From the NCBI RefSeq assembly GCF_030408595.1, contig NZ_CP047080.1, forward strand, positions 1,757,247-1,821,246: DNA of 64,000 nt. The letters run 5' to 3'. The notes under the pieces were generated by a model. The model worked only from the letters and a program-made list of their open reading frames with translations, did no database searches and was not told where the DNA came from. This document shows positions 56,104-64,000 of the stretch, piece after piece. Positions within the stretch are counted from its first letter, which is position 1, and each line of letters begins with the position of its first letter. The stretch is from Corynebacterium canis. GTDB lineage: Bacteria; Actinomycetota; Actinomycetes; Mycobacteriales; Mycobacteriaceae. Position numbers and translations under genes: made by a program.

Positions 56104-57363
56104 ATGCCAAACCCCTTGCGTTTTCCCGCCGATGGCCTGCCCGATGTGCTATCCACTCCCGCAGAATTCGCGCACGCGGCCACCCGTCTGAGCAAGGGGT
56201 TCGGCCCCGTCGCCGTTGACACCGAACGCGCCAGCTCCTTTCGTTTCGACGACCGCGCCTTCCTCATCCAGCTCCGCCGGCGCGGCGTCGGCACGCTACT
56301 GCTAGCACCGGAAGGGAACCGCAAAGCCTTAACTAAACACCTCGGCCCGGTACTGAATAAATTGGAATGGGTGATCCATTCCGCCCCGTCGGACATGCCC
56401 TCCCTGCTGGCGCTGGGCCTCTACCCCACCAGCCTCGTAGACACCGAAAAAGCCGCCCGGCTCGCCGGATTCCCACAACCAAACCTGGCGCGGCTAGTCA
56501 GCGACGTTTTGGGCCTTGAGCTGGCCAAAGGCCACGGCCGCGAGGATTGGTCCACCACCCCCCTGCCCAAAGACTGGGTGATCTACGCGGCGCTCGACGT
56601 GGAGGTGCTGCTGGAGCTCGGCGAGGCGCTTATTGAACTCCTCGATAACACCCAGAAACTCGACTGGGCCGAACAAGAGTTCCGCCATATCCTGGCCTCC
56701 TTCCCGCCGCGACGCCACCACCGCACCGGCGACGTCCTAGTCACGCCGCTGCCCACCAACCATTGGCGCGACATCAAAGGCATCGGAACGCTTCACTCCC
56801 AGCAACAACTCGCCATCGCCCGCGCCCTGTGGCGCACCCGGGACCGAATCTGCCAGGCCCGCGATATCGCGCCAAACCGCGTGCTCCGCAATAAGGACTT
56901 GATCGCCTTGGCCCAAGCTGCGGCCACCACTCCCGCCGCCGCCGCGGCCGCGATCGGCATCCCCTCCAGGAACTCCAAGGCCACCCGGTGGAGCACCGTC
57001 GCCGCCAAAGCCTTGCAACAGGACGCCAAATCCTGGCCCAAGCCCGCGCCCCACAACCCGGTTCCCTTCCCCTCCCAAAAGCATTGGAACGAGGAATATC
57101 CGCAGGTCATGGCCTTTTTCACCGCCGCCCGTGGCGCCCTTGAAGCCGCCGCCGAGGAATTGAACGTCCCGCTCGAATGCATTATTTCCATGAACTCCCT
57201 GCGCAATATCGCCTGGGAATGCGTGGAGGTGCACGGCGTCTGCCATGCCGAGGTGATCGCTGGCGTCCTCGAATCGTATAGCGCCCGGCCCTGGCAAATC
57301 GACCTGATTATCGGCGTGCTTTGTGGCCATCCCCGGCCCTTCGATCCCCACCCCGGCGGCTAA
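56104..57363 (+). CDS. RNase D-like 3'-5' exonuclease with HRDC domain
   Basis: A 419-residue DEDD-family exonuclease. The first acidic pair is in VAVDTERASSFRFDD, the second around SLVDTEKAARLAGFP, and the third in IYAALDVEVLLEL. A helical HRDC domain covers about 225-300 (LWRTRDRICQARDIAPNRVLRNKDLIALA). Corresponds by position to Rv2681. Likely works on RNA 3' ends. It is divergent from the iron operon and followed by a 920-bp intergenic region. Confidence 0.9.
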   Translation: MPNPLRFPADGLPDVLSTPAEFAHAATRLSKGFGPVAVDTERASSFRFDDRAFLIQLRRRGVGTLLLAPEGNRKALTKHLGPVLNKLEWVIHSAPSDMPSLLALGLYPTSLVDTEKAARLAGFPQPNLARLVSDVLGLELAKGHGREDWSTTPLPKDWVIYAALDVEVLLELGEALIELLDNTQKLDWAEQEFRHILASFPPRRHHRTGDVLVTPLPTNHWRDIKGIGTLHSQQQLAIARALWRTRDRICQARDIAPNRVLRNKDLIALAQAAATTPAAAAAAIGIPSRNSKATRWSTVAAKALQQDAKSWPKPAPHNPVPFPSQKHWNEEYPQVMAFFTAARGALEAAAEELNVPLECIISMNSLRNIAWECVEVHGVCHAEVIAGVLESYSARPWQIDLIIGVLCGHPRPFDPHPGG

Positions 57364-57601
57364 CCCCCATGGTGGCATGTCGCGCCACCCCCATCCCTTA
57401 CCCCTTTGTTTCGCTTCTTACAAAACACGCACGTTGGTGAGCTTCGGTCTTAAGTGTGGCTTGGGCCATAATCGCCTTGGAGTTTTTCATGAGCCGCCGT
57501 AGCAGGCCCTCTGCGGGCCTGGAGTGAGTTATCCTTATCGGAACTTAGCCGTATGCCGTTAATCCGGCCCAATAGGTTGCCCGCTGCCTTTCTTGCATGC
57601 C

Positions 57602-57740
57602 GGAGTTGAACGGTGTCTACCGATATTTTTTACATCAAAATCCCGAAATCTGTGTAAAAAATATCGCGGCGGCGGCCCTGGGCGGCCCCGGATGATGAAA
57701 ATTACACAAAATCCGCGTTTCGTGTGTAAAAAACTTCATG
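57602..57740. repeat. 139-bp repeat, copy 1
   Basis: First of two 139-bp direct copies. Contains a perfect 14-bp inverted repeat (CGATATTTTTTACA at 57621 and TGTAAAAAATATCG to 57666, 18-base loop), a GGCCCTGGGCGGCC block, and a second hairpin with arms TTACACA/TGTGTAA followed by AAAAAA. No gene spans it. Confidence 0.85.
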
Positions 57741-58049
57741 CACAGCGCACAACCCATCCCCACGGCCAGCAGCCCATCGCCATGGCGAGCCAACAGCCCA
57801 GCGACGGGCCGATTTGTGCCGCCCTCGCCGAAAGCCTGCCGCAGACCCCATGGGCCAAACCATCGAACCACACGACCCTCGGCAAGACCAGTTGAGGCCG
57901 ATATATTTTCTCCCCAAAATCTTATTAGGAAAACGCCGTGAGAGCCCCGCTAAGCGACCGAAATCGGCAGCCCTTGTTCAACCATGGCCAAGTTGCGCTA
58001 AATGCGCCATTCCGACATGGTCGGCTGCGCTCTACCTATTGCCCCACAG
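57741..58049. other. Spacer between the two 139-bp repeats
   Basis: 309 bp between the converging RNase D-like and dxs genes. No supported gene, tRNA or clear site; short frames lack ribosome sites and family resemblance. Confidence 0.4.
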
Positions 58050-58188
58050 GGAGTTGAACGGTGTCTACCGATATTTTTTACATCAAAATCCAGAAATCTG
58101 TGTAAAAAATATCGCGCCGGCGGCCCTGGGCGGCCCCAAACAATGAAAACTACACCGAAATCGCGATTCTGGTGTAAAAAACTTCATG
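58050..58188. repeat. 139-bp repeat, copy 2
   Basis: Second copy, 448 bp after the first. The 14-bp inverted repeat is unchanged; the second hairpin now has arms TACACC/GGTGTA, so an A-T pair of copy 1 is replaced by C-G. Lies about 100 bp after the dxs stop, and might end transcription from both sides. Confidence 0.85.
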
Positions 58189-58286
58189 TGAAGTGCGCGA
58201 CCTTTCCCTCAAGCCTCACGCGCACTAGGCACACCGGCCACCCGGACGCCTCCCATAAAGCTTTGGCGCGCAAAACGGGTTGTAGA

Positions 58287-60209
58287 TCAGACGCTTTCGG
58301 CGGAATCCTGGGAAGCGACGATCGTATCGGCCCACTCGTCGATTGCCGAAACCACTCCGGCGACATCAAGGCCGAGGTCGTGAAGCACTTCCCCGCGCGA
58401 AGCGTGTTCTAGGAATTGCTCCGGCACGGCGAGTTGCCGCAAAGGTGTATCGATCTCGGCGGCGTTGAGCGCTTCGCCGACGAGCGAACCGACACCGCCG
58501 TGAATCACGCCGTCTTCGAGGGTGACCACCAGATCGTGGTCGGCGGCCAGCGCCAGGATCGAGGGCGGCACTGGGACTACCCAGCGGGGATCCACCACGG
58601 TGACATTGCAGCCGGAATTGCGCAATTGTTCGGCCGCAGCCACGGCCACGTGTGCGAAAGCGCCGACGCTGATGATCAGGACGTCGATAGCGTCGTCGGC
58701 ATCGTCCGCGTCTTGGTAAGCGAGGATATCGACGCCGTCATCGAGGGCATCGATGGCAGGTAACGGGCTCGGCAACGCACCCTTGGGGAATCGGATCACG
58801 GTGGGCCCGGAGGTGATTTCGAGCGCTTCGCGGAATTGCTCTTTGAGGCATTCGCCATCGCGTGGGGCGGCGACGCGGATCCCGGGGATGATGCCGGTGA
58901 TGGCGAAATCCCAAACACCGTTGTGGCTGGCGCCGTCGTTGCCGGTGATGCCGGCGCGGTCGAGTACCAAGGTCATGGGGAGCTTGAGGAGGGCGGCGTC
59001 CATAAGCAATTGATCGAACGCACGGTTGAGAAAGGTGGAGTAGATTGCGACCACGGGGTGCAGGCCGCCGAGGGCCAATCCGGCGGCGGAGGTGACGGCG
59101 TGCTGCTCGGCGATGCCGACATCGAACATACGCTTGGGGAACTTTTCGCCGAAAGGTGCCACACCGGTAGGCCCAGCCATGGCGGCGGTAATGGCAACGA
59201 TATCCTCACGGCGCTCCCCCGCGGCGATGAGCTCGGCGGTAAAAACCTCGGTCCAACCGGGTTCGGATATCTTTACCGGCAGGCCCGTTTCGGGGTTGAT
59301 CACGCCGGTGGAGTGCATAAGATCATCAACATTGTTTTCGGCTGGGGCGTAGCCGCGGCCCTTTTCGGTGACCACATGGACGATGATGGGGCCCTCGTAG
59401 TCCCGGGCGTACCGGAACGCGTTTTCTAATTGCTTGAGGTTGTGGCCGTCGACGGGTCCGACAGATTTGATCCCCAGCTCCGGAAACAAATCGGTGGGGA
59501 TCACGGTGTATTTTACCCCCTCTTTCAGGGCGTGCATTACTTCGAAGGTGCGCTTGCCCACCCAGCCCATGGAGTTCAGCGTGTTTTTGCCCTGGCCCAT
59601 CACCTTGTCGTAGAAGGGCTGCATGCGGAGCTCGGCGAGGTTATTGGCTAAGCCACCGATGGTTGGGGAATAGCTGCGGCCGTTATCGTTGACCACGATG
59701 ACAAGGTTGCGGTCTTGATTCGCGGCGATATTGTTGAGCGCCTCCCAGCACATGCCGCCGGTCAGTGCGCCGTCGCCAACAATGGCGACTACCTTGCGAT
59801 CCGTCTGCTTGGTTAACGCAAATGCTTTCGCTAGGCCGTCCGCATAGGACAGCGATGCGGAGGCGTGGCTGGATTCTGTCCAATCGTGTTCGCTTTCCGA
59901 GCGGCAGGTGTAGCCGGAAAGCCCGCCTTTTTGCCGCAAGGTATCAAAACCATCCGCCCGACCGGTGAGAATCTTGTGCACATAAGACTGGTGGCTGGTA
60001 TCAAAAATCATCGGGTCTTTCGGAGACTGGAAGACGCGATGCAGCGCGATCGTCAGCTCGACAACACCAAGGTTTGGCCCCAAATGACCGCCGGTGGCGG
60101 AAACCTTCTCCACCAAAAAATGGCGAATCTCCGCGGCTAGATCCTCTAATTGCTGGGAGGATAACTCCGCGAGATCGGCCGGAGAAGCGATGTTGTGAAG
60201 AATGCCCAT
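58287..60209 (-). CDS. dxs: 1-deoxy-D-xylulose-5-phosphate synthase
   Basis: First enzyme of the MEP isoprenoid pathway, joining pyruvate and glyceraldehyde 3-phosphate with thiamine diphosphate; 640 residues, full length. The ThDP motif starts [16 protein letters not shown] and ends IVVNDN; the N-terminal active-site histidine is in [12 protein letters not shown]. The central domain has [21 protein letters not shown], and the C-terminal transketolase domain [14 protein letters not shown]. Isoprenoids feed decaprenyl-phosphate used by AftC. Confidence 0.98.
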   Translation of the reverse strand: MGILHNIASPADLAELSSQQLEDLAAEIRHFLVEKVSATGGHLGPNLGVVELTIALHRVFQSPKDPMIFDTSHQSYVHKILTGRADGFDTLRQKGGLSGYTCRSESEHDWTESSHASASLSYADGLAKAFALTKQTDRKVVAIVGDGALTGGMCWEALNNIAANQDRNLVIVVNDNGRSYSPTIGGLANNLAELRMQPFYDKVMGQGKNTLNSMGWVGKRTFEVMHALKEGVKYTVIPTDLFPELGIKSVGPVDGHNLKQLENAFRYARDYEGPIIVHVVTEKGRGYAPAENNVDDLMHSTGVINPETGLPVKISEPGWTEVFTAELIAAGERREDIVAITAAMAGPTGVAPFGEKFPKRMFDVGIAEQHAVTSAAGLALGGLHPVVAIYSTFLNRAFDQLLMDAALLKLPMTLVLDRAGITGNDGASHNGVWDFAITGIIPGIRVAAPRDGECLKEQFREALEITSGPTVIRFPKGALPSPLPAIDALDDGVDILAYQDADDADDAIDVLIISVGAFAHVAVAAAEQLRNSGCNVTVVDPRWVVPVPPSILALAADHDLVVTLEDGVIHGGVGSLVGEALNAAEIDTPLRQLAVPEQFLEHASRGEVLHDLGLDVAGVVSAIDEWADTIVASQDSAESV

Positions 60210-60267
60210 GGGAGTGAGTCAAAGACCTTTACACGAGGTAGCAAAATGAACGGTGATGGCGGCCATT

Positions 60268-61560
60268 TTACCCGCCGTTTCTTGACAGAGCCGCCTTATG
60301 ACCCTCATATCCTAAATGAATCGGCTCGAAAAGACCGAAGCTTTCACTGTGATGCGTACCCGGAAAGGCGTTCACCACGGCCAGCCGCGTGCATACGTAT
60401 CCATGTTCGTACCAGTATCCGAAATCACGTGCGAATGTCGCGGGGTCACACCCAATGTGCAATACGGCCCGCGGGCCCGCCGCCGCGACCGCCGAGATCA
60501 CGCCGGCACCGGCGCCCTGGCGCGGCGGATCCAACACCACGGCCTGCGGCGCGGGCAGCGAGCTAACCAGGCGCGCCACATCCGCGCGATGGAATTGCAC
60601 GGGAAGATCGCGCAGCGCGCGCCGACCATCGCGGGCAGCCGTCGGCGAGGTTTCCACCGAATGTACGGCGGTGAGGTTGGGCGCAGTGGTGGTTCGCAGG
60701 GCGTCGATAAGCGACGGGACGAAGAGCCCGACGCCCCCGTAAAGGTCCCAGCCGACGCCGCTGCCAGAGGCGCCGTGGAGGGCGGAGCGGAGCCATTCGG
60801 CGGCGAGGGTGACGTACGCTGCGGGCGCGGCGCGATGTGCCTGCCAGAACGCCGCGGCGGGTAGCTGGTACCTGACGCCAAGCACGGATTCGGACACTAG
60901 TTCGGGGCCTTCAATGTGTTGGTATGCGCGCTCGGAACGGCGTCCGCGGGGCGCTTTCCGGACCTGACAAACCGTTCGAACCCCATCGCTGCCAAGCGCG
61001 ACGAGCACCTCCGAACCAGGGGTAAAACGCCGGGCCCCCGCGCCGACGATTCCGTCGAGCAAGCCGTCTGGCGCCTGCACGCACTGGTGTTCCCACACCA
61101 CGCTGGTACCCCCTTGTTGACGGAGCCCCGCGCGGCCTTCGGAATCAACGCCGAGCCGCCAACGCGTGCGCCAACCGGTGTGCGGCGGCAGTTCGTGCGA
61201 CTCGCAACCCGAGTCGGGCAGTTTCGCATCGCGCGCAAGCCTTCGCAACTGGTCTTGCACAATCGAAACCTTGAGCGCGAGCTCGGCGGCCGGGTGCACT
61301 GTGCCGAAATCGCAGCATCCCGCCCCGTTTTTCGCAGCCTCGCACCGCTGCTCTACCCGCGCCTCGGCGGGCCGCAGCACCTCCGCAATCTCCCCCTGAT
61401 AGAACGTCTTTTTGGCTCGGGTAAGGCGCACGCGAAGCACATCGCCAGGGATCCCACCCTGCACCAAACAAATGCGCGAATCCTGCGCGGTAGTGCCAAC
61501 GCCAAACCCGCCATGCGCGGGGCGCTCGACGGCTACCTCGACAAGGTCACCAGCCTTCAT
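60268..61560 (-). CDS. TrmA/RumA-family RNA 5-methyluridine methyltransferase
   Basis: SAM-dependent RNA methyltransferase of 430 residues. An N-terminal TRAM domain (DLVEVAVERPAHGGFGVG) is followed by a Cys-rich segment (RCEAAKNGAGCCDF) compatible with a 4Fe-4S cluster as in RumA. The methyltransferase has GWDLYGGVGLFVPSL (SAM site), VLDPPRQGAGAG, and the catalytic cysteine in HIGCDP. The ATG at 61560 overlaps the DUF3159 stop (ATGA). The exact uridine is unknown. Confidence 0.9.
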   Translation of the reverse strand: MKAGDLVEVAVERPAHGGFGVGTTAQDSRICLVQGGIPGDVLRVRLTRAKKTFYQGEIAEVLRPAEARVEQRCEAAKNGAGCCDFGTVHPAAELALKVSIVQDQLRRLARDAKLPDSGCESHELPPHTGWRTRWRLGVDSEGRAGLRQQGGTSVVWEHQCVQAPDGLLDGIVGAGARRFTPGSEVLVALGSDGVRTVCQVRKAPRGRRSERAYQHIEGPELVSESVLGVRYQLPAAAFWQAHRAAPAAYVTLAAEWLRSALHGASGSGVGWDLYGGVGLFVPSLIDALRTTTAPNLTAVHSVETSPTAARDGRRALRDLPVQFHRADVARLVSSLPAPQAVVLDPPRQGAGAGVISAVAAAGPRAVLHIGCDPATFARDFGYWYEHGYVCTRLAVVNAFPGTHHSESFGLFEPIHLGYEGHKAALSRNGG

Positions 61561-62228
61561 TCCGCTTGCCCGCCCGCGGCCGGTTCGTGCGTTTCTTCGA
61601 GCGCGTGGCGGGCCTTGCGGACGGCCCACACGGAAAGCAAAAGCACCAGACCCGTCAGCGGCCAGCCCATAAGGATACGGGCCACCGCCAATGCCGTGGT
61701 GGCATCATCCTGATACAGCCAATTCTGCACCACGAAGCGCGCGGCAAACACCAGCGTCCAGCCGAGGGTGGCTATCGAATACGCATTGCGGGCAGCTGGC
61801 ACCTCACGCCAGGTCATGCTTTCGCCGTTAATGCCGCGCCAAATCACGCCCACGGCGGGCCAGCGAACCACCACGGAAATAGCGAACACCAGTGCAAATA
61901 GCAGCGACATCCAAATGCCGTACAAGAAATAGCCTTTGGCGGAGCCGGTACCCCATGCGATGGCCGCGCCGATGGCCACGCCAAACAAACCGGAAAACGC
62001 GGGCTGCAGGTTCTCCTTGCGGACGATGCGCCACGCGAACACGGCGAACGCCACGATCACGGCGGCCGACAGCGCGGGCACCAGCCCATACATATTATTC
62101 ACCGGCACCAACACCAGGATCGGCAGCGTGGAGGAAACCAGTCCCCCGAGGCCGCCCATCTGGTCTAGCAAGGAAGGTTGCGCTTGGTCCTGAGCCTCAC
62201 CGTGGCCCCCCGGTTGCGTAGCCGTCAC
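61557..62228 (-). CDS. DUF3159 family membrane protein
   Basis: A 223-residue inner-membrane protein with about six hydrophobic segments (LGGLVSSTLPILVLVPVNNM, then ALSAAVIVAFAVFAWRIV and others). It matches the DUF3159 actinobacterial family located at this place near dut. It overlaps both neighbours by 4 bases, so it is expressed with DUF3710 and the TrmA-type gene. Function unknown. Confidence 0.9.
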   Translation of the reverse strand: MTATQPGGHGEAQDQAQPSLLDQMGGLGGLVSSTLPILVLVPVNNMYGLVPALSAAVIVAFAVFAWRIVRKENLQPAFSGLFGVAIGAAIAWGTGSAKGYFLYGIWMSLLFALVFAISVVVRWPAVGVIWRGINGESMTWREVPAARNAYSIATLGWTLVFAARFVVQNWLYQDDATTALAVARILMGWPLTGLVLLLSVWAVRKARHALEETHEPAAGGQAE

Positions 62229-63154
62229 CTAGGTTCAGCCTTCATTTGCTGGAACGCGGATGCGGCGGGACCCCGCGGCGGGGTCGGCGACTCGGGGCGC
62301 TGCGGCGTCAATGAACCCGGGGCCTTATCTGCGGAACCCTGGGCGCCCTTCAGGCGCTCGCGGAACTGTTCGGAATTCTGCTCCTGGGGCTGCTCCGGCT
62401 GCGGCTGTTCGGCGGCCTGCTGAGCCTGTTGCGCCTGCTGGGCGCGTTGCTCCATGGCCTCCATCACGTGATTGGCCAGCACATCGGGCAATGCCACCGG
62501 CAAGGAGGTTCCCGCCATCATCGGCTGATCGCCGCGGCTCACGAACGTGCGTGCGGTGACCTCGCGGCCGAGGGTCTTCATGTTTTCCGCCAGCGGGGTC
62601 GGCGCGACCAGCGTCATGCGCAGCATCCAGCGCGGACCGTCGACACCAACCAGGCGCACGGTCACATCGTTTTTGGATTGGCCGACTACCTCGCGGCCCC
62701 ACGGGCCCTGCTCCACGCGGACGTGATAGTCCTCGGCGCGCATATCCTCGGCGATCTTTTTGGTGGATTCCCGCCACTGCCCGCCGCCGCGCGGCGCGGC
62801 AAAAGCCACGGGAGTAATGCGCCCATATTGCGTCACAATGTGCAGCATTCGCGGCCCAGTGGCGCCCATTTCAACCTGAACTTCGGAGCCTAAAGGCAAT
62901 GGAATTTGCACACTACCGAGATTAAGAATTCCTTGAGAGAAATCGGAGAAATCGAAATCCTCAATATTTACGGAATCCGCATCAAAGGGGCCGCTGGCAC
63001 CAGATACTGCGTCATGAATAGGATCCGGGGCATCGATGTCCGCATCCATTTCGGGATGCGCACCGTTGCTGTGGACGGCGCTGCGGGCAGGCTCGGCCGG
63101 CGCCGGCTGGATTCGCTCCGCTTCCTCGTCCTTTTTCTTAGCAAATGGCCACAT
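62225..63154 (-). CDS. DUF3710 family protein
   Basis: A 309-residue cytoplasmic protein. A Lys/Glu-rich start (MWPFAKKKDEEAERIQ) leads to an acidic linker and a domain at about 70-235 (IPLPLGSEVQVEMGATGPRML, VRLVGVDGPRWMLRMTLV), the DUF3710 core. The last 70 residues are Gln- and Pro-rich low complexity. The start at 63154 has GGAAGGA upstream; the longer frame to 63211 is less likely. Function unknown. Confidence 0.88.
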   Translation of the reverse strand: MWPFAKKKDEEAERIQPAPAEPARSAVHSNGAHPEMDADIDAPDPIHDAVSGASGPFDADSVNIEDFDFSDFSQGILNLGSVQIPLPLGSEVQVEMGATGPRMLHIVTQYGRITPVAFAAPRGGGQWRESTKKIAEDMRAEDYHVRVEQGPWGREVVGQSKNDVTVRLVGVDGPRWMLRMTLVAPTPLAENMKTLGREVTARTFVSRGDQPMMAGTSLPVALPDVLANHVMEAMEQRAQQAQQAQQAAEQPQPEQPQEQNSEQFRERLKGAQGSADKAPGSLTPQRPESPTPPRGPAASAFQQMKAEPR

Positions 63155-63243
63155 TGCCACGTCGTTCCTTCCTGGACATATGTTGCGTGCAGCATGATGC
63201 CACGGCACCACTGTTATTGTCGAGCCTACTGCACCTTATTCAC

Positions 63244-63729
63244 TCACTGGACACGGTTTGCTGACGTGTTTACACCAGTAGAACCGTAACCTCCCGCGCC
63301 GCGGACGGTCGCATCGAGTTCATCCACTTCAACGAAATCACACAATTCGACCTTCTGAATAACAAGTTGCGCAATACGATCGCCCCGAGAAATAACAATC
63401 GATTCCCGCGGATCGAGATTAATCAAGCACACTTTAAGTTCTCCACGATAGTCTGCATCCACAGTACCGGGAGTGTTTACAATACTGAGCCCGTGCCGTG
63501 CCGCCATGCCGGAACGCGGGTGGATCAACCCCACATAACCCAGCGGCAATGCGATGGCGATGCCGGTGCCAACAAGGGCGCGTTCGCCAGGTTCCAAGCG
63601 CACGTCTTCGGTGCTGGCAAGGTCAACCCCAGCATCCCCACGGTGTGCGCGCTGCGGAATCGGCATAGCCGGGTCTAAGCGCCGCAACCGCACCCGCAAC
63701 ACTGCATTATCAGGTTCTTGTTGAGTCAC
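63244..63729 (-). CDS. dut: Deoxyuridine 5'-triphosphate nucleotidohydrolase
   Basis: Converts dUTP to dUMP, keeping uracil out of DNA; 161 residues, trimeric dUTPase. Motif 1 HRGDAGVDL, motif 2 [11 protein letters not shown], motif 3 [13 protein letters not shown], motif 4 [11 protein letters not shown], and motif 5 GAGGYGSTG near the C-terminus are all present. It is 89 bp upstream of DUF3710 and divergent from the DUF3093 gene. Confidence 0.97.
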   Translation of the reverse strand: MTQQEPDNAVLRVRLRRLDPAMPIPQRAHRGDAGVDLASTEDVRLEPGERALVGTGIAIALPLGYVGLIHPRSGMAARHGLSIVNTPGTVDADYRGELKVCLINLDPRESIVISRGDRIAQLVIQKVELCDFVEVDELDATVRGAGGYGSTGVNTSANRVQ

Positions 63730-63853
63730 GGTGATAAGCGTACGTGCTCCACCAGTAAAAGTGCGGACCCACCACCCGCACGCCGCAAGAATCTTAGCCC
63801 TGAACAGGACCGCTCCTGCGGTACCGTTACCCCGTGCAGTAAACTCAGGCCTT

Positions 63854-64000
63854 GTGATTGAAAGCGCAGCGAAACCTCCCCGTGAGCTCTACCGAGAACG
63901 CCAATGGGTGCCGTGGCACTGGTGGATCTTCGGCGGGTTCATTGTGATGTTACTTGCAGCTCAGATCGGGCATAACCGGTCCGCAGCGTGGCTTTATGGT
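63854..64000 (+). CDS. DUF3093 family membrane protein, N-terminal part
   Basis: 49 open codons from GTG at 63854 to the window edge: [20 protein letters not shown], then [20 protein letters not shown] with the first membrane segment. Matches the DUF3093 family that lies beside dut in corynebacteria and mycobacteria (Rv2698). The rest is outside the window. Confidence 0.82.
   Translation, partial: MIESAAKPPRELYRERQWVPWHWWIFGGFIVMLLAAQIGHNRSAAWLYG

Overview
The window reads as chromosomal DNA of a Corynebacterium-like actinobacterium. The GC-rich genes follow the order known from Corynebacterium and Mycobacterium: hisS, rel-apt-peptide-binding lipoprotein, secF-secD-yajC, ruvB-ruvA-ruvC, yebC, pdxT/pdxS, a phosphatidylinositol mannoside block (pimA, acyltransferase, pgsA, HIT, thrS), then aftC-msrB, hemQ, DUF3000, an RNase D-like gene, dxs, a TrmA-family methyltransferase, DUF3159, DUF3710 and dut. 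AftC, PimA, a LANTG wall-anchored protein and two DtxR-like boxes fit that lineage. Species cannot be fixed from the sequence alone.

Regions: (1) 1-4.8 kb: a partial unknown gene, TetR regulator, HEPN/CBS-like gene, hisS, a metallo-beta-lactamase fold hydrolase and a cyclophilin. (2) 4.8-14.9 kb: an accessory block between cyclophilin and rel, with an IS3-like element, a small secreted protein, a cupin, a 317-bp MITE-like element, an AT-richer MFS transporter, a four-gene osmoprotectant ABC operon and a repeat cluster. (3) 14.9-31 kb: rel-apt-lipoprotein, two secreted proteins with related Ig-like segments around a decayed gene fragment, secDF-yajC, ruvCAB, repeats and an AbiEi/DUF559-like protein. 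(4) 31.3-42.3 kb: a nearly continuous minus-strand series from thrS to yebC for tRNA charging, PIM lipid synthesis and vitamin B6 synthesis. (5) 43.4-46.6 kb: a membrane protein behind a DtxR-like box and a CopC-PCuAC-DyP copper/heme peroxidase operon. (6) 46.9-47.8 kb: seven tRNA genes. (7) 47.9-64 kb: aftC, msrB, hemQ, an iron-siderophore ABC operon behind a second DtxR-like box, dxs, RNA methyltransferase, dut and the start of a DUF3093 gene.

The most unusual content is in the intergenic islands near 14.1-14.8, 20.5-21.2, 29.1-30.0, 42.5-43.3 and 49.8-50.6 kb. Three of them (20.5, 42.5 and 49.8 kb) are built from the same blocks: a 79-bp unit and a 179-bp unit, each bounded by imperfect inverted repeats, alternating with two conserved ~78-bp linkers in nearly fixed register. 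The array lies in either orientation and carries no convincing gene. I found no CRISPR array, rRNA, prophage or integrase.
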